Source: Pararcticibacter amylolyticus (GTDB lineage Bacteria; Bacteroidota; Bacteroidia; Sphingobacteriales; Sphingobacteriaceae). From it: a stretch of DNA of 64,000 bases. This document shows positions 43,911 through 53,784 of the stretch, piece by piece; the first letter of the stretch is position 1; every line of letters begins with the position of its first letter. The notes below the pieces were generated by a model. That model did not search any database. It saw nothing but the letters and a program-made list of their open reading frames with translations, and was not told the origin of the DNA. Both the position numbers and the translations under genes were made by a program. Location of the stretch: contig NZ_QEAS01000002.1 of assembly GCF_003130405.1 (NCBI RefSeq), positions 338,692 through 402,691 of the forward strand, written 5' to 3'.

Positions 43911-46096
43911 TATTCAGCAGTTCTCACTATAATCTCCCCTCCTTTATTAAACAGCTCGTGAGGGATAAAATATCCTTTATGAGCCTTTCTGTCTACAGTT
44001 AGACCCGTCATTCTTCTTCCTTTCCCGTCCTTTCTTAAAGTAAGAGTTCTGCCATTGTTTAGCTTCCACTTCACTTCATCAAAATGAGGGACCAAAACCA
44101 TGTATTCAGGATCTGCAGCACAATAGGGATACAATCCCAGAGCACTGAAAACATACCAGGAAGACATTTCTCCTGCATCATCCATTCCGCAAAGGGTTAA
44201 TCCGTCATCGCCTATCCCGTACAGATTGTTCAGGATATAATCAACCATCTTCTGTGATTTTTCGGGTTTCCCGATAAAATAATATGCGAAGGGAGCTTCG
44301 TGGTCAGGCTGATTTCCATGGCAATACTGTCCGACCATTGTCTCCACATTCCTTGCTATATATTGCGGGTTCCAGGGCACAGAAAACAGGGAATCCAATT
44401 TTGATTCAAAGTTTCCGGCGCCTCCATACAGGGAGATCAGTCCGTCCATGTCATGCGGAGCGAAGAAAGATACCTGCCATGCGTTTGCCTCCCTGTACAT
44501 ATATTCATAATACGGATATTGCGGATTGAAGTTCTTAACCCATTCCCCATTAGCAAGTTTTCCTCTCATGAACCGTGTCGAAGGGTCGAAAACATTCTTA
44601 TAGTTTTTTGACCGCTCCATCAGTATCCTGTAATTAGCCGTGTCACCCAGCCTCTTAGCAAGCTGCGCAAGGGAATAATCATCATATGCATATTCGAGGG
44701 TTTTTGAAACACCGGCTTTTGCTTTGGTTTCTACATGCGGGGACTGGATATCCGGTTCAGAAATATATCCTTTCGAGATATACTCTTTTATGAAAGGGCG
44801 TGTTCCGCCCTCCAGATTTGCATTGCGGAGAAGCAACTGATACGTTCCCTTTACATCAAAATCATTCAATCCTCTCAAATAAGAACCGGCTATAAATGAG
44901 GCAGCATGGTCCCCATGAAAAAATGTCGGAATGAAGCCCGTTTTGTCTCCTATATCCTTCAATGACTTGATGATATCAACCGTTACCCGGGGAGAAAGAA
45001 TTGAAAGAAGCACATCCTTGTTCCTGTAAGTATCCCACAGGGAGGGAATAGTATAGTAATTAAAGTCAGCCTTAACAACTTTTCCTTTCTCGTCCGTATA
45101 CTCACCGTTGACGTCGCTGCGTAAGGTTGGCCAAAGAGCCATCCTGTAGAGAGAAGAATAAAAAAGCTGTTTCTGCTTTTCTGTTCCGCCTGTCACCTGG
45201 ATCTTCGAAAGAAAGGCTTCCCACGTTTGCTTCCCCTCTTTGAGCACCTGGTCAAAGGATTTATCGGCCACTTCCTTCTCAAGGTTTAGCTTTGCATTCT
45301 GTGTACTGACAAAGGAGATCCCGATCTTTACGTCAACAGGTCCGCTGCCATTGTCAGCCAGGCTTACCAAAGCATTTCCCTTACCTGTGCCCTCTCCTTC
45401 CTTTCTAATCTCACGGATCTTACCGTTCAGCTTAGCATAGAAATAAATCTTGTACTCGCTGATATCCTGGTATCCCTCCACCGTAAAGTCATCCACCTGA
45501 GCAATCTTCCAGTCAGTCACCCTGTTGTTAGCCCTCGAAAGGTCAAAGAGGATCTGTCTGTTTTTATTATTGCTGTATTCGTAACGGTGATAACCGCATC
45601 TTGCGGTCGAAGTAAGACTAACATTCACTTTATAATCATCCAGAAACACCTGGTAGAACGCCGGGGATGCGCTCTCCTTCTTATGGGAAAAGCCGGAACC
45701 GAATTTACCATCCTGATGGATTTTACCTGACACCGGTAAGAGAGGGATATTGCAAAGGTTCCAATGCCCTTTATTAGTATGGGTAAACCCGTAAATCATG
45801 GTATCTTCATACTCATAACCTGCTCCGGATCCGTATTCAGTGATAGGACTTAACTGCACCATCGCATTGGGCAGCGCACTGCCCGGAAACACGAGTCCCG
45901 CCCAGGAGCGCCATCCTTCAGGCAACTTATATCCTAAAATAGCAGAATCAGTGAGCGGGGCTGTTCCTATAAAGGGGTTCACATACCGGGAAAAATCGGT
46001 GCTCTGCTTTTGCGCATAAGAAATACCGGAAAATCCGCACATCAGAGCGGAAATTCCGACCGTAAACCTAAAAAGGCGATGAATCCGTTGTATCAT
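43910..46096 (-). CDS. GH92 family alpha-1,2-mannosidase-like glycoside hydrolase
   Basis: A 728-residue secreted enzyme with a signal peptide (ISYAQ, about residue 28). The GH92 start is clear: SRYVNPFIGTA, then PNAMVQLSPIT, YGFTHTNKGHW and, later, GLTLCGMDDAGEMSSWYVF, which carries the conserved acidic residues of the family. GH92 enzymes are calcium-dependent exo-mannosidases acting on alpha-mannans or N-glycans. It is a single gene outside the polysaccharide utilisation locus. Linkage specificity cannot be read. Confidence 0.93.
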   Translation of the reverse strand: MIQRIHRLFRFTVGISALMCGFSGISYAQKQSTDFSRYVNPFIGTAPLTDSAILGYKLPEGWRSWAGLVFPGSALPNAMVQLSPITEYGSGAGYEYEDTMIYGFTHTNKGHWNLCNIPLLPVSGKIHQDGKFGSGFSHKKESASPAFYQVFLDDYKVNVSLTSTARCGYHRYEYSNNKNRQILFDLSRANNRVTDWKIAQVDDFTVEGYQDISEYKIYFYAKLNGKIREIRKEGEGTGKGNALVSLADNGSGPVDVKIGISFVSTQNAKLNLEKEVADKSFDQVLKEGKQTWEAFLSKIQVTGGTEKQKQLFYSSLYRMALWPTLRSDVNGEYTDEKGKVVKADFNYYTIPSLWDTYRNKDVLLSILSPRVTVDIIKSLKDIGDKTGFIPTFFHGDHAASFIAGSYLRGLNDFDVKGTYQLLLRNANLEGGTRPFIKEYISKGYISEPDIQSPHVETKAKAGVSKTLEYAYDDYSLAQLAKRLGDTANYRILMERSKNYKNVFDPSTRFMRGKLANGEWVKNFNPQYPYYEYMYREANAWQVSFFAPHDMDGLISLYGGAGNFESKLDSLFSVPWNPQYIARNVETMVGQYCHGNQPDHEAPFAYYFIGKPEKSQKMVDYILNNLYGIGDDGLTLCGMDDAGEMSSWYVFSALGLYPYCAADPEYMVLVPHFDEVKWKLNNGRTLTLRKDGKGRRMTGLTVDRKAHKGYFIPHELFNKGGEIIVRTAE

Positions 46097-46161
46097 ATTG
46101 TGTGTTAATTGGTTGAATTTAGAATACGCAAACTCGTACTAAACCCGTACTCGTGACAACA

Positions 46162-46169
46162 CAAATATA
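46162..46169 (-). promoter_or_regulatory. Candidate -7 box for the GH92 gene
   Basis: On the minus strand TATATTTG matches TAnnTTTG and lies 66 bases before the start codon. No matching -33 element was seen. Confidence 0.35.
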
Positions 46170-46192
46170 ATAAATCGTTTTAGCAGTATAAA

Positions 46193-47041
46193 TTATTTTC
46201 TTTGACTATTAGAGAATTGATCAAGAACGGTCCCGGGTTTCATCAGCTTTTTGATCAGATCATATGGGATCAGGAGTTTCGTCTGACCGGCTGCATACGG
46301 TTTAATCTCATACTGATTGTAAAGAAACATGATCCCCTGAGGGGTAAACACATAATTGTCATTTAAGCTGAATTTATCATTTTCGAAAAAATAGCCGGAT
46401 GAAGGAAGCGGTTTTCCTACATCTAATCCCTCATTTTTCTTAAAGATCTGCTCCGCTATCACGTTGAGAGAGTCTTTGAAGCCTTCATTAAGAACATCCT
46501 GAAGGTGAACCATCTTCTTGCTCTTCACATCATAATTAAAAAAGCGGGTAAATGAAGCGCCATGAGCTCCCCCGCTATAGGTGTAAGAGTCCAGCTGCAT
46601 GGTGAAAAGGTCCCCGGACTCGGTCAGTACTTTTGTTGAGCTGATCAGTTCGTACCTCCTGCCTTCAGAATAAGGCTCCTTCCTGAATTTCCGGTATTGC
46701 TCCATAAATTCATCAGCCTGCCCCTCAAGGGAAGGCTTCGAAGCCGAACCGCTTCTTTCGAAAGGATATATAGCGAGAAGAAGAGACTTAACAGAATCAT
46801 TTAGTACAGGGTGACTATCAAAAAAATGATACCTGATATTAATAATCCGGCAGTTTTTTTCCTTAACAGAATCGCAGTCATCATCATCCCGGGTGATCGT
46901 CTTAATCGTATATGTAATGGTATCGAAACCGGTTCCATCCGGCTTGTCACTTTTAAGCTTTTTTCCATTATTATTACCGCAACCCATTAATCCGATAGCC
47001 AGAATAAACAAAAGGCAAACAAAAGTACATTGAAGTTTCAT
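46193..47041 (-). CDS. Lipoprotein with DUF3298/DUF4163-like domain
   Basis: A 282-residue lipoprotein (lipobox LMGC, Cys 21). The C-terminal part has the DUF3298 pattern: YFFENDKFSLNDNYVFTPQG and YEIKPYAAGQTKLLIPYDLI; the middle has the DUF4163-like SYTYSGGAHGAS. Proteins of this RsiV-related fold bind lysozyme in some Gram-positive bacteria, but the role in Bacteroidota is unknown. Single-gene unit. Confidence 0.8.
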   Translation of the reverse strand: MKLQCTFVCLLFILAIGLMGCGNNNGKKLKSDKPDGTGFDTITYTIKTITRDDDDCDSVKEKNCRIINIRYHFFDSHPVLNDSVKSLLLAIYPFERSGSASKPSLEGQADEFMEQYRKFRKEPYSEGRRYELISSTKVLTESGDLFTMQLDSYTYSGGAHGASFTRFFNYDVKSKKMVHLQDVLNEGFKDSLNVIAEQIFKKNEGLDVGKPLPSSGYFFENDKFSLNDNYVFTPQGIMFLYNQYEIKPYAAGQTKLLIPYDLIKKLMKPGTVLDQFSNSQRK

Positions 47042-47238
47042 GATATATTAAATAATAAAGGATAACCCTCCCGGTGTCCGGATGTTTAAAATGAAGGTGA
47101 GAAATTTTTCCCACATCAGGCACAACCATAAATTTCACACTTGGAAATCAGTTTAATTAGTTATCTTTAACATAGCTGTATAAGCAATCAATATTTACCT
47201 GTATTCTGCTGTCATTTTATATCTTAACATCTGCACCA

Positions 47239-48444
47239 ATGAAACACCATGTTCAATTATCCGCGTACTTCCTTCTTTTCATTTTTATAACAGCCAGCTG
47301 CAAAAAAGACCGAAAGCATGAAGAAACTGCCGATAAAACAAACTTTGTTTCTGCATCTGTATCAGCAAGTTTAAGCAGCACGCAAATAAAGGGGCTTGCC
47401 TCACAGGCAGGATATGGAACATTCTCTCCATACCTGAATTATGACGTTGATTTTTACAAGGTCATCTATACAACTAACTACAAAGAGAGCCAGATTGAAG
47501 TTTCCGGTTTGCTAGGCATCCCCAAAGGCACACCGTCTGCGCCTTCCATGATGAGCGCACAGCACGGCACTATGTTTCTGGATGTTGCAGCTCCATCTAA
47601 CTTCCCTGCTCCGCAGGCTTTTTCCGGGTTCGAACTTCTTGCGTCGGTCGGTTATATCACCCTGATTCCTGATTTCATCGGTTACGGAATTTCAAAAGAC
47701 CTCCCGCACCCCTACTATGACATGGAATATTCAGGATCTGTGGTTGCAGATATGATAAAAGCGGTGAAATACTATCTGGATAAAGAAAAAATCCCCTTGG
47801 GAAACCGGCTTTTTCTGATGGGATATTCTGAAGGAGGATATGTAAGCCTGGCGGCGGAAAAGAAAATAGAAGCGGAACCTGTTGAAGGTTTATCTCTGAC
47901 GGCAGTTGTTGCCGGAGCGGGGGGATATGATTTAAACGGGATGCTGAGCACTATTGCCACTGTGCCAACCTACAGCGATCCTTCCTTTATTGCCATGATA
48001 CTGAATGGGTACAATTCCACATACGGATGGAAGCGCACTTTTTCTGACTTCTTCAAGGACCCTTATGCCGGAAAGATACCGTCCCTGCTGGACGGATCAA
48101 AGGATGGAAACGCTATTAATCAGGAATTAACAGATTCTCCTTCTGAATTACTGAACTCCAATTTTTATGCTGCTTTACTGAATGCTGATGCAGAGAAGGT
48201 GCTGAAACAGGCGATTAACGCTAACAGCTTTCCCGGCTGGTTTCCAAAAACGCCTACAAGGCTCTATCATGGCACTGCTGATCTTGCCGTTCCCTATGAG
48301 ACTTCTGTATCGGCATACAATAAGTTTACAACACTGGGAGCAAAAAACATTGAGCTGAAGCCAATACAGGGAGGAACTCATGCAACAAGTATTTTACCCA
48401 TGATGCAGGATGCGCTGGTATGGCTTCTTGCAGCAGATAAATAA
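47239..48444 (+). CDS. Secreted alpha/beta-hydrolase lipoprotein (lipase/esterase-like)
   Basis: A 401-residue lipoprotein (FITASC, Cys 21). The catalytic elbow is GYSEGGYVS (Ser about 196), with a probable acid in GTADLAVPY and His in GGTHATS. This arrangement matches secretory lipases and related esterases. Residues 25-60 are a low-complexity linker. It is divergent from the DUF3298 lipoprotein gene and ends six bases from the convergent NHL-repeat gene. Substrate unknown. Confidence 0.85.
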   Translation: MKHHVQLSAYFLLFIFITASCKKDRKHEETADKTNFVSASVSASLSSTQIKGLASQAGYGTFSPYLNYDVDFYKVIYTTNYKESQIEVSGLLGIPKGTPSAPSMMSAQHGTMFLDVAAPSNFPAPQAFSGFELLASVGYITLIPDFIGYGISKDLPHPYYDMEYSGSVVADMIKAVKYYLDKEKIPLGNRLFLMGYSEGGYVSLAAEKKIEAEPVEGLSLTAVVAGAGGYDLNGMLSTIATVPTYSDPSFIAMILNGYNSTYGWKRTFSDFFKDPYAGKIPSLLDGSKDGNAINQELTDSPSELLNSNFYAALLNADAEKVLKQAINANSFPGWFPKTPTRLYHGTADLAVPYETSVSAYNKFTTLGAKNIELKPIQGGTHATSILPMMQDALVWLLAADK

Positions 48445-48450
48445 GAAGGA

Positions 48451-49284
48451 CTACCTGCTCTTTAACTTATATGCTGCGACTGTCTTTCCGAAGAAGGTAG
48501 GAAGATACAGAATACCCTTTTTTTTATCAAAACTTATATCGGCCGTATTTTTTTTCTGAAGATGCGTATCCATCAGGAGTTCTTTTTCTCCATTTGCGTA
48601 CACATACCAGATATATCCTGTCCATGCAGTGACGATAAAATCACCATTACCAACGGGCTCCAGTCCATCTCCTCCTACATCCAACGTCGTGATGTTTGTG
48701 ATTTTCCTGTTTGCATCAGCTTTCACGAAGGATTTCCCGGCAAGCATATACAGTTCATTCCCAATGGACTTCAACCCGTTTACTCCACCTAAATTCTCGA
48801 GGTAAAGCGTAGCCACGTCATCCTTTATCATATGAACTTTACCTTTTCTTGAGTCTGACACATACACAATCCCTGCATTATCCACAGTAACATCATTCAG
48901 TCCGACGGCCCCGTTTACCGGGACTTTCTTTTCGATCTTTCCTTTATTAATATCAATTATTACGACTTCGGTTAAATCTGCCACATACAGCCTGTTTTTG
49001 TACCGGCCAAGCCCTTTCGGTGCATTCAGCCCGGTAATCCATTCCATATTAATGATCTTTCCCCCGAGCGACAGTTTCCCTACGCCTCCTTTCCCGTCGG
49101 CCTCTGCCGGCTGCCCGTCTACAAGTGATACAAACATAAAGCCTTTGCTATAGTCAGGGAGAACAGATTCAGGTACCGCAACTACAGTATCGGTTTCCCA
49201 TATTTTTTCCAGCGAATATTTCTGAGCCAGGGACTGTCCGGCGAGAAAGGAAAGAGTTAAAGCAAAAAAAAGTCTTTTCATCAT
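48451..49284 (-). CDS. Secreted SMP-30/NHL-type beta-propeller protein
   Basis: A 277-residue protein with a signal peptide (SLAQ, residue 20) and about six repeats of beta-propeller type: NAPKGLGRYKNRLYVADL, VGLNDVTVDNAGIVYVSD, NGLKSIGNELYMLAG. It resembles SMP-30/gluconolactonase-like ATP-independent propellers. No catalytic metal residues can be assigned with confidence. A (TG) run lies just upstream. Function unknown beyond a periplasmic binding or lactonase role. Confidence 0.78.
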   Translation of the reverse strand: MMKRLFFALTLSFLAGQSLAQKYSLEKIWETDTVVAVPESVLPDYSKGFMFVSLVDGQPAEADGKGGVGKLSLGGKIINMEWITGLNAPKGLGRYKNRLYVADLTEVVIIDINKGKIEKKVPVNGAVGLNDVTVDNAGIVYVSDSRKGKVHMIKDDVATLYLENLGGVNGLKSIGNELYMLAGKSFVKADANRKITNITTLDVGGDGLEPVGNGDFIVTAWTGYIWYVYANGEKELLMDTHLQKKNTADISFDKKKGILYLPTFFGKTVAAYKLKSR

Positions 49285-49394
49285 GTTTACTAAAGGTTAT
49301 CTCACCCAAACAAAGGGTCTATGTGTGTGTGTGTAACCGCAAACTTAGATAAATTGCTTTTATATGCAAAACGCGTATAAAAGCAATTTGTCGT

Positions 49395-50435
49395 TTACGC
49401 TTCACCTAGCTCTTTTTTTACAAGAGGAACGACTTTCGTTGCGTACAGCTCTATTGATTTCATCATGGATGCATGGTTGGGGGCACCGATATCCATATGA
49501 CCAATGAAACGGGTGAGTCCGAATAACTTCGAGAACCTGGCAATCTTCTCCGCCACTTGTTCCGGAGATCCCATAAACAACGCACCGTCGCGACTCATTC
49601 CTCCTTCAAACTGCAGCTTTGTATAGGGAGGCCAGCCCCGCGTTTTGCCCACCCTGTCCATCTGTTCGGCGTAAACAGGATAGTAATCCGAAACCAGCGT
49701 GCCGGAAGAATTAGCGACGAACGTATGCGAATGAACGGCCAGCTGAAAATCATCCTGGTTATGGCCCGCTTCTTTATAAACCCTTTTGTAATACTCCACA
49801 ACATCAGAAAACTGTTCCGGCATGCCGCCAATGATGGCAAGCGTCATAGGAAGGCCTAATGTACCTGCCCGCTGAACCGACTGAGCTGTACCTCCGACAG
49901 CTATCCATACCGGTAATTTCCGTCCTCCCAGCGGCCGCGGATAAACTGTTTGTTTATTAATCGGGGCCCTGAACTTCCCTTGCCAGGTAATCTCTTCATT
50001 CTGATTGAGCGTAAGCAGAAGCTCAAGTTTTTCTGAAAATAACTCATCATAGTCCCATAAGTCGTAACCGAATAAGGGAAATGACTCTGTAAAACTTCCG
50101 CGTCCTGCCATAATCTCCGCCCTGCCGTTTGAAAGAAGGTCAAGAGTGGCATAATCCTGGTAAACTTTAATGGGGTCTGTCGAACTCAATACAGTAACAC
50201 CGCTCGCCAGCTTAATGCGTTTTGTTACGGTTGAAACAGCTGCAAGGACCACTTCTGTTGAAGCAATCGCATAATCGGGCCTGTGATGCTCGCCAAGTGC
50301 AATGACATCAATACCCAGCTCGTCGGCAAGCTTAATCTCTTCAACAATCTCCGCAAGGCGCTGTTCCGCAGGCATAAACTTCCCGCTTCCTTTATCGAAG
50401 GACAAGTCCCCAAACATACCTATACCAAATTCCAT
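49395..50435 (-). CDS. LLM-class flavin-dependent oxidoreductase
   Basis: A 346-residue protein with the bacterial luciferase-like TIM barrel: LGIDVIALGEHHRPDYA near residue 40, TKRIKLASGVTVLSSTDP (about 90-107) and GRAEIMAGRGS (about 128-138). Members use reduced flavin from F420 or FMNH2 to oxidise or mono-oxygenate small molecules. Single-gene unit; substrate unknown. Confidence 0.9.
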   Translation of the reverse strand: MEFGIGMFGDLSFDKGSGKFMPAEQRLAEIVEEIKLADELGIDVIALGEHHRPDYAIASTEVVLAAVSTVTKRIKLASGVTVLSSTDPIKVYQDYATLDLLSNGRAEIMAGRGSFTESFPLFGYDLWDYDELFSEKLELLLTLNQNEEITWQGKFRAPINKQTVYPRPLGGRKLPVWIAVGGTAQSVQRAGTLGLPMTLAIIGGMPEQFSDVVEYYKRVYKEAGHNQDDFQLAVHSHTFVANSSGTLVSDYYPVYAEQMDRVGKTRGWPPYTKLQFEGGMSRDGALFMGSPEQVAEKIARFSKLFGLTRFIGHMDIGAPNHASMMKSIELYATKVVPLVKKELGEA

Positions 50436-50566
50436 ATATTAATTGTAAGATGTTATTAGCCGGCTTCCCTATGAAGCTGACGATCCTAAGATAAGAAAAA
50501 TTGCAGCTGCTGACATACGGCTGTCATTCGTCTTTTGCAAATTTGTAGTGTCAAAACAAACAAATA

Positions 50567-51049
50567 ATGGAAACAGCAATCACAGCAACAGTTATCAATC
50601 CTCAGGAACTTCTGGTTCACTGGCAGGGCCACAGATCTTTAACAAGAAGAGTTATCGAAGCCTTTCCCGAAAAGGAGTTATTCGAGTTCTCTATCGGAGG
50701 TATGCGGCCATTTGCAAAAATGATATTGGAATTACTTGCAATAGGCGGACCTGGGATAACAGAGATCGCTACTGGAATCAGTAAGCCATTTAATGAGGGC
50801 GGAGAAGCGTTCAGCAGCAAGACTGAACTTTTAAAAAAGTGGGATAAGGAGACAGAAGTTATCAACGAACACTTTTCCAGCTTAACCCTGGATAAGTTTC
50901 ATGAAATGAATAATCTCTTTGGAGAATATAACTTCCCGGCCATTAACAACATTCTCTATTTCATTGACAATGAAATACATCATCGCGGACAGGGATATGT
51001 TTATCTCCGGGCGCTAGGTATCGAACCTCCGGCATTTTGGGAGAGATAA
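50567..51049 (+). CDS. DinB-family protein
   Basis: A 160-residue four-helix protein of the DinB/YfiT fold. The metal ligands are probably a His in the first helix region (HWQGHRSL) and the HH pair in DNEIHHRGQGYVYLR near the end. Members are metal-binding transferases or of unknown function, often stress-linked. It is divergent from the LLM oxidoreductase gene. Confidence 0.85.
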   Translation: METAITATVINPQELLVHWQGHRSLTRRVIEAFPEKELFEFSIGGMRPFAKMILELLAIGGPGITEIATGISKPFNEGGEAFSSKTELLKKWDKETEVINEHFSSLTLDKFHEMNNLFGEYNFPAINNILYFIDNEIHHRGQGYVYLRALGIEPPAFWER

Positions 51050-51071
51050 ACTCATCATAATATCTTAATCA

Positions 51072-51107
51072 GGAAGGGGATGTCACGCATGAGTGATTTT
51101 CCCTTCC
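51072..51107. terminator. Stem-loop between convergent genes
   Basis: Outer arms GGAAGGG (51072-51078) and CCCTTCC (51101-51107) plus inner TCAC/GTGA pairs. It lies between the DinB stop and the UVR-protein stop. T-runs are weak (TTTT inside the stem), so it is only a candidate terminator. Confidence 0.4.
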
Positions 51108-51164
51108 GCAGAGAATCCTTCCGCTATCAGCTGAGTTGACCGGAAAATATAATGTTTTCGGATG

Positions 51165-51365
51165 TCAGTTACGTCTTGAAAGTTCATCACGAATGATGCA
51201 GCATTCTTCATAACGTTCCTGTTGTACTTTCTCCTCCAGAAGTCCCTGAAGTTCTGCTTTCGTTTTGGAAGCATATTCTAAACCTGCAATTGTCAGTGCC
51301 CTTACTGGCTGGAAGAAGCCGTCACCGCTGAGGAATCCCCATATTGTCTTTTTTTGCTCGTTCAT
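51165..51365 (-). CDS. Small UVR-motif protein
   Basis: A 66-residue protein whose C-terminal half is a UVR motif (EEKVQQERYEECCIIRDEL), the helical hairpin that links UvrB to UvrC and also occurs in ClpC and McsA. The N-terminal half (WGFLSGDGFFQPVRAL) looks conserved but has no assigned function. Probably a small adaptor of a protease or repair complex. Confidence 0.75.
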   Translation of the reverse strand: MNEQKKTIWGFLSGDGFFQPVRALTIAGLEYASKTKAELQGLLEEKVQQERYEECCIIRDELSRRN

Positions 51366-51493
51366 CTGGCGTTTATTTAAATATAATTCCGTGTACGAAA
51401 AAGAGAAGGAAAAGGTTATCTGTTCATGACAGATATATTAAAACTTCAGACTGATTTAATCACCGGAATTATCCTCACATTCAACGAAGATCA

Positions 51494-51501
51494 TACATTT
51501 G
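51494..51501 (+). promoter_or_regulatory. -7 box directly before the thioesterase start codon
   Basis: TACATTTG matches TAnnTTTG, and its last base is only four bases before the ATG at 51506. Transcription would start at or beside the start codon, which implies a leaderless or near-leaderless mRNA. Confidence 0.5.
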
Positions 51502-51505
51502 CACC

Positions 51506-51928
51506 ATGAGTGCAGAAAAAAAATTCAGCCGCTTCCGTACAGAGTTCAAAGTACGGCCTGACGATATCGACATGTTTAATCACGTCCACAACAGCAAGTA
51601 TTTCGATTATGTGTTAGCAGCCAGATATGAACAGATGGAAGAATTCTATGGGATGCCAATGGAAGAATTCCTGACCCTTGGATATGGATGGGTGGTGAAA
51701 ACCGCCTATGTGGACTACAAAAGGCCCCTGGGGCTTGGTGACTTTTTTATTGTTGAAACAGGCATTGAAGAATTACATGAAAGAGGCTGCCGGGTGACAT
51801 TTTCTCTTCTTAATAAAAAAACCTCAAAGGTGTGTTGTGACGGCTGGTTTGATTATGTTCTTATCGACAAAAAGACAGGACGAAGCGCAAAGATTACAGG
51901 TGAGATGCTTGAAAAATATTCTATCTAA
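51506..51928 (+). CDS. Acyl-CoA thioesterase (hotdog fold, 4HBT family)
   Basis: A 140-residue single-hotdog protein. The catalytic DIDMFNHVHNSKYFDY (Asp-Asn-His type site) lies at about 19-34. Members hydrolyse acyl-CoA or hydroxybenzoyl-CoA thioesters. The stop overlaps the stop region of the convergent adenine deaminase gene by four bases. A -7 box sits four bases before the ATG, so the mRNA is probably leaderless. Confidence 0.88.
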   Translation: MSAEKKFSRFRTEFKVRPDDIDMFNHVHNSKYFDYVLAARYEQMEEFYGMPMEEFLTLGYGWVVKTAYVDYKRPLGLGDFFIVETGIEELHERGCRVTFSLLNKKTSKVCCDGWFDYVLIDKKTGRSAKITGEMLEKYSI

Positions 51929-53613
51929 CTGCCTCGCCTGGTCCCAAAGCAATCAGACCGTTCCCGGAATTCCGGATTGATCAACCTGAATTGTTGTCCG
52001 TCAAAGAGCCCTTTGTCGCTCAGCTTCATCTCAGGTATAACAAGCAGTGCCATAAAGGATAAGGTCATATAAGGTGAAGAAAGAGAGGAACCAAGTTCTT
52101 TTGCTGCCGAATCCATTTCAGAATATTTTGCTGCTACCTCATAACCGTCTTCTGCCGACATCAATCCGGCTACAGGAAGCGCGAGCAACCTGTCCTCTTT
52201 ATCAGCGAGGGAAATTCCTCCTTTACTTTCTATCAGCAGATTAACCGCCCTGGCCATGCTCTCGTCATCCGCACCGACCACAATTATATTGTGGCTGTCA
52301 TGCGCTACAGACGAAGCAATTGCACCGCTTTTTAAACCAAAGTTCTTTACGAAAGCCTTCGCGACCGGAGCATCAAAATACCGGTTCACTACCGCCATTT
52401 TTAAAATATCTGCCTGAGTATCCCCCAGCAGATTACCATTTTGGATACCCGGCCTGAACATAGTGCGCCTTGTAACAAGCTGCCCGTCCGAAACCTCTAT
52501 TACAGGAACAAATCCTTCTTCATCTGCCGGATATTCCGTCTGACGAAGTCCAAAATCAGCTTCTGTCTTAACAGAACAGTTAAAGTTATTTATAGGGCGT
52601 TCCCTGAATGGGATATGCGGGATCCTGGTCTTTCCTCCGGATGCAACAAGCTCGCCATCAATATAAGTTTCGAGCACTTCAAATGATTTCAAATCATTCA
52701 GCACAATAAAATCTGCAGGGTCTCCCGGCCGCAATAAGCCGACATTCAGGTTATAATGTTTTACAGGGTTAATGCATGCTGCCCTTAAAATTTTAAACTG
52801 ATCCAGCCCCTTCGCCACCGCCCGCGCACAAAGTTTATTAATATGCCCCTCCACAAGGTTGTCAGGATGCTTGTCATCACTGCAGAACATCATCATTTCG
52901 GAATGCTCATCCAGCAAGCCGATAAGCGCTTCAAAATTTTTGGCTGCACTCCCCTCTCTTATCTGCACTTTTATTCCCGCTCTTAATTTCTCCAGGCCCT
53001 CCTTCTGCGATGAACACTCATGATCTGTTGTAATGCCCGCAGCCGCATACTGCAGAAGGTCCTCACCTGCCAGACCGGGCGCATGTCCGTCAATAGGTTT
53101 ATCAAGACGTTGCGCATATCCCAGTTTCTTCATCAGGTCAGGATCTGCCGCAAGCACTCCGGGGTAATTCATCACCTCGGTGAGATATCCTATATTTTCA
53201 TTTGTCAGAAGATTTTCTATATCAGTTGAATCAATTGAGTAACCTGAAGTTTCAAATGATGTAGCAGGAACACATGAAGGAGCACCGAAACAGAATTTAA
53301 AAGGAACGTCTTTCCCGTTCTCTATCATAAATTCGATGCCCCTGATTCCGCATACGTTTGCAATTTCATGCGGATCACTTACCGTTGCAACCGTTCCATG
53401 AACCACTGCAAGTCTCGCAAACTCCGAAGGAACAAGCATAGAACTCTCGATATGAACGTGGGCATCGATAAAACCTGGAATAATAAACCGATCGGGAACC
53501 GGAGCCCGGATGCTTTCAACAGAACTGATCTTTCCATCAACAATATTGACCTTTGCCGGATAGATCTTTTCAGCATCTATATCTACAAAATTTCCGCTGA
53601 CAGAGAAAAGCAT
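51925..53613 (-). CDS. ade: Adenine deaminase
   Basis: A 562-residue amidohydrolase. The metal site HVHIESSM follows GFIDA near residue 50, and further metal or active-site residues are in DHECSSQKEG and CSDDKHPDN. The C-terminal adenine-deaminase domain (about 390-560) contains VAHDSHNIIVVG. It converts adenine to hypoxanthine and ammonia in purine salvage. Length fits the Ade family (about 540-600). Single-gene unit, convergent with the thioesterase gene. Confidence 0.93.
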   Translation of the reverse strand: MLFSVSGNFVDIDAEKIYPAKVNIVDGKISSVESIRAPVPDRFIIPGFIDAHVHIESSMLVPSEFARLAVVHGTVATVSDPHEIANVCGIRGIEFMIENGKDVPFKFCFGAPSCVPATSFETSGYSIDSTDIENLLTNENIGYLTEVMNYPGVLAADPDLMKKLGYAQRLDKPIDGHAPGLAGEDLLQYAAAGITTDHECSSQKEGLEKLRAGIKVQIREGSAAKNFEALIGLLDEHSEMMMFCSDDKHPDNLVEGHINKLCARAVAKGLDQFKILRAACINPVKHYNLNVGLLRPGDPADFIVLNDLKSFEVLETYIDGELVASGGKTRIPHIPFRERPINNFNCSVKTEADFGLRQTEYPADEEGFVPVIEVSDGQLVTRRTMFRPGIQNGNLLGDTQADILKMAVVNRYFDAPVAKAFVKNFGLKSGAIASSVAHDSHNIIVVGADDESMARAVNLLIESKGGISLADKEDRLLALPVAGLMSAEDGYEVAAKYSEMDSAAKELGSSLSSPYMTLSFMALLVIPEMKLSDKGLFDGQQFRLINPEFRERSDCFGTRRGS

Positions 53614-53745
53614 TGATAAAAGATTACCAGGGCCAAGGTAAGTAAATTGAGATTATGTGCAAAAAATAAAACTGATCTGCAAAACCTGAACCGCATAACA
53701 AAGCAGTATGAACTTAATAACAAAACTGCTGCCCCCGATCCTCGC

Positions 53746-53753
53746 TACTTTTG
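53746..53753 (+). promoter_or_regulatory. -7 box of the aldehyde dehydrogenase gene
   Basis: TACTTTTG matches TAnnTTTG and lies 32 bases before ATG 53785. It falls inside the longer open frame that begins at 53647, which supports the later start. Confidence 0.5.
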
Positions 53754-53784
53754 TAGTCGTAATTCAAAGATAAATATTCAAAAA

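Noticed and set aside
49322-49334. Short TG repeat as a phase-variation tract
   Set aside because: Only about six units and not inside a coding frame; it lies upstream of the NHL-repeat gene at a position where a length change would matter little.
53647-53784. N-terminal extension of the aldehyde dehydrogenase
   Set aside because: Contains the TACTTTTG promoter box and encodes a segment unlike the family; the ATG at 53785 gives the usual N-terminus.
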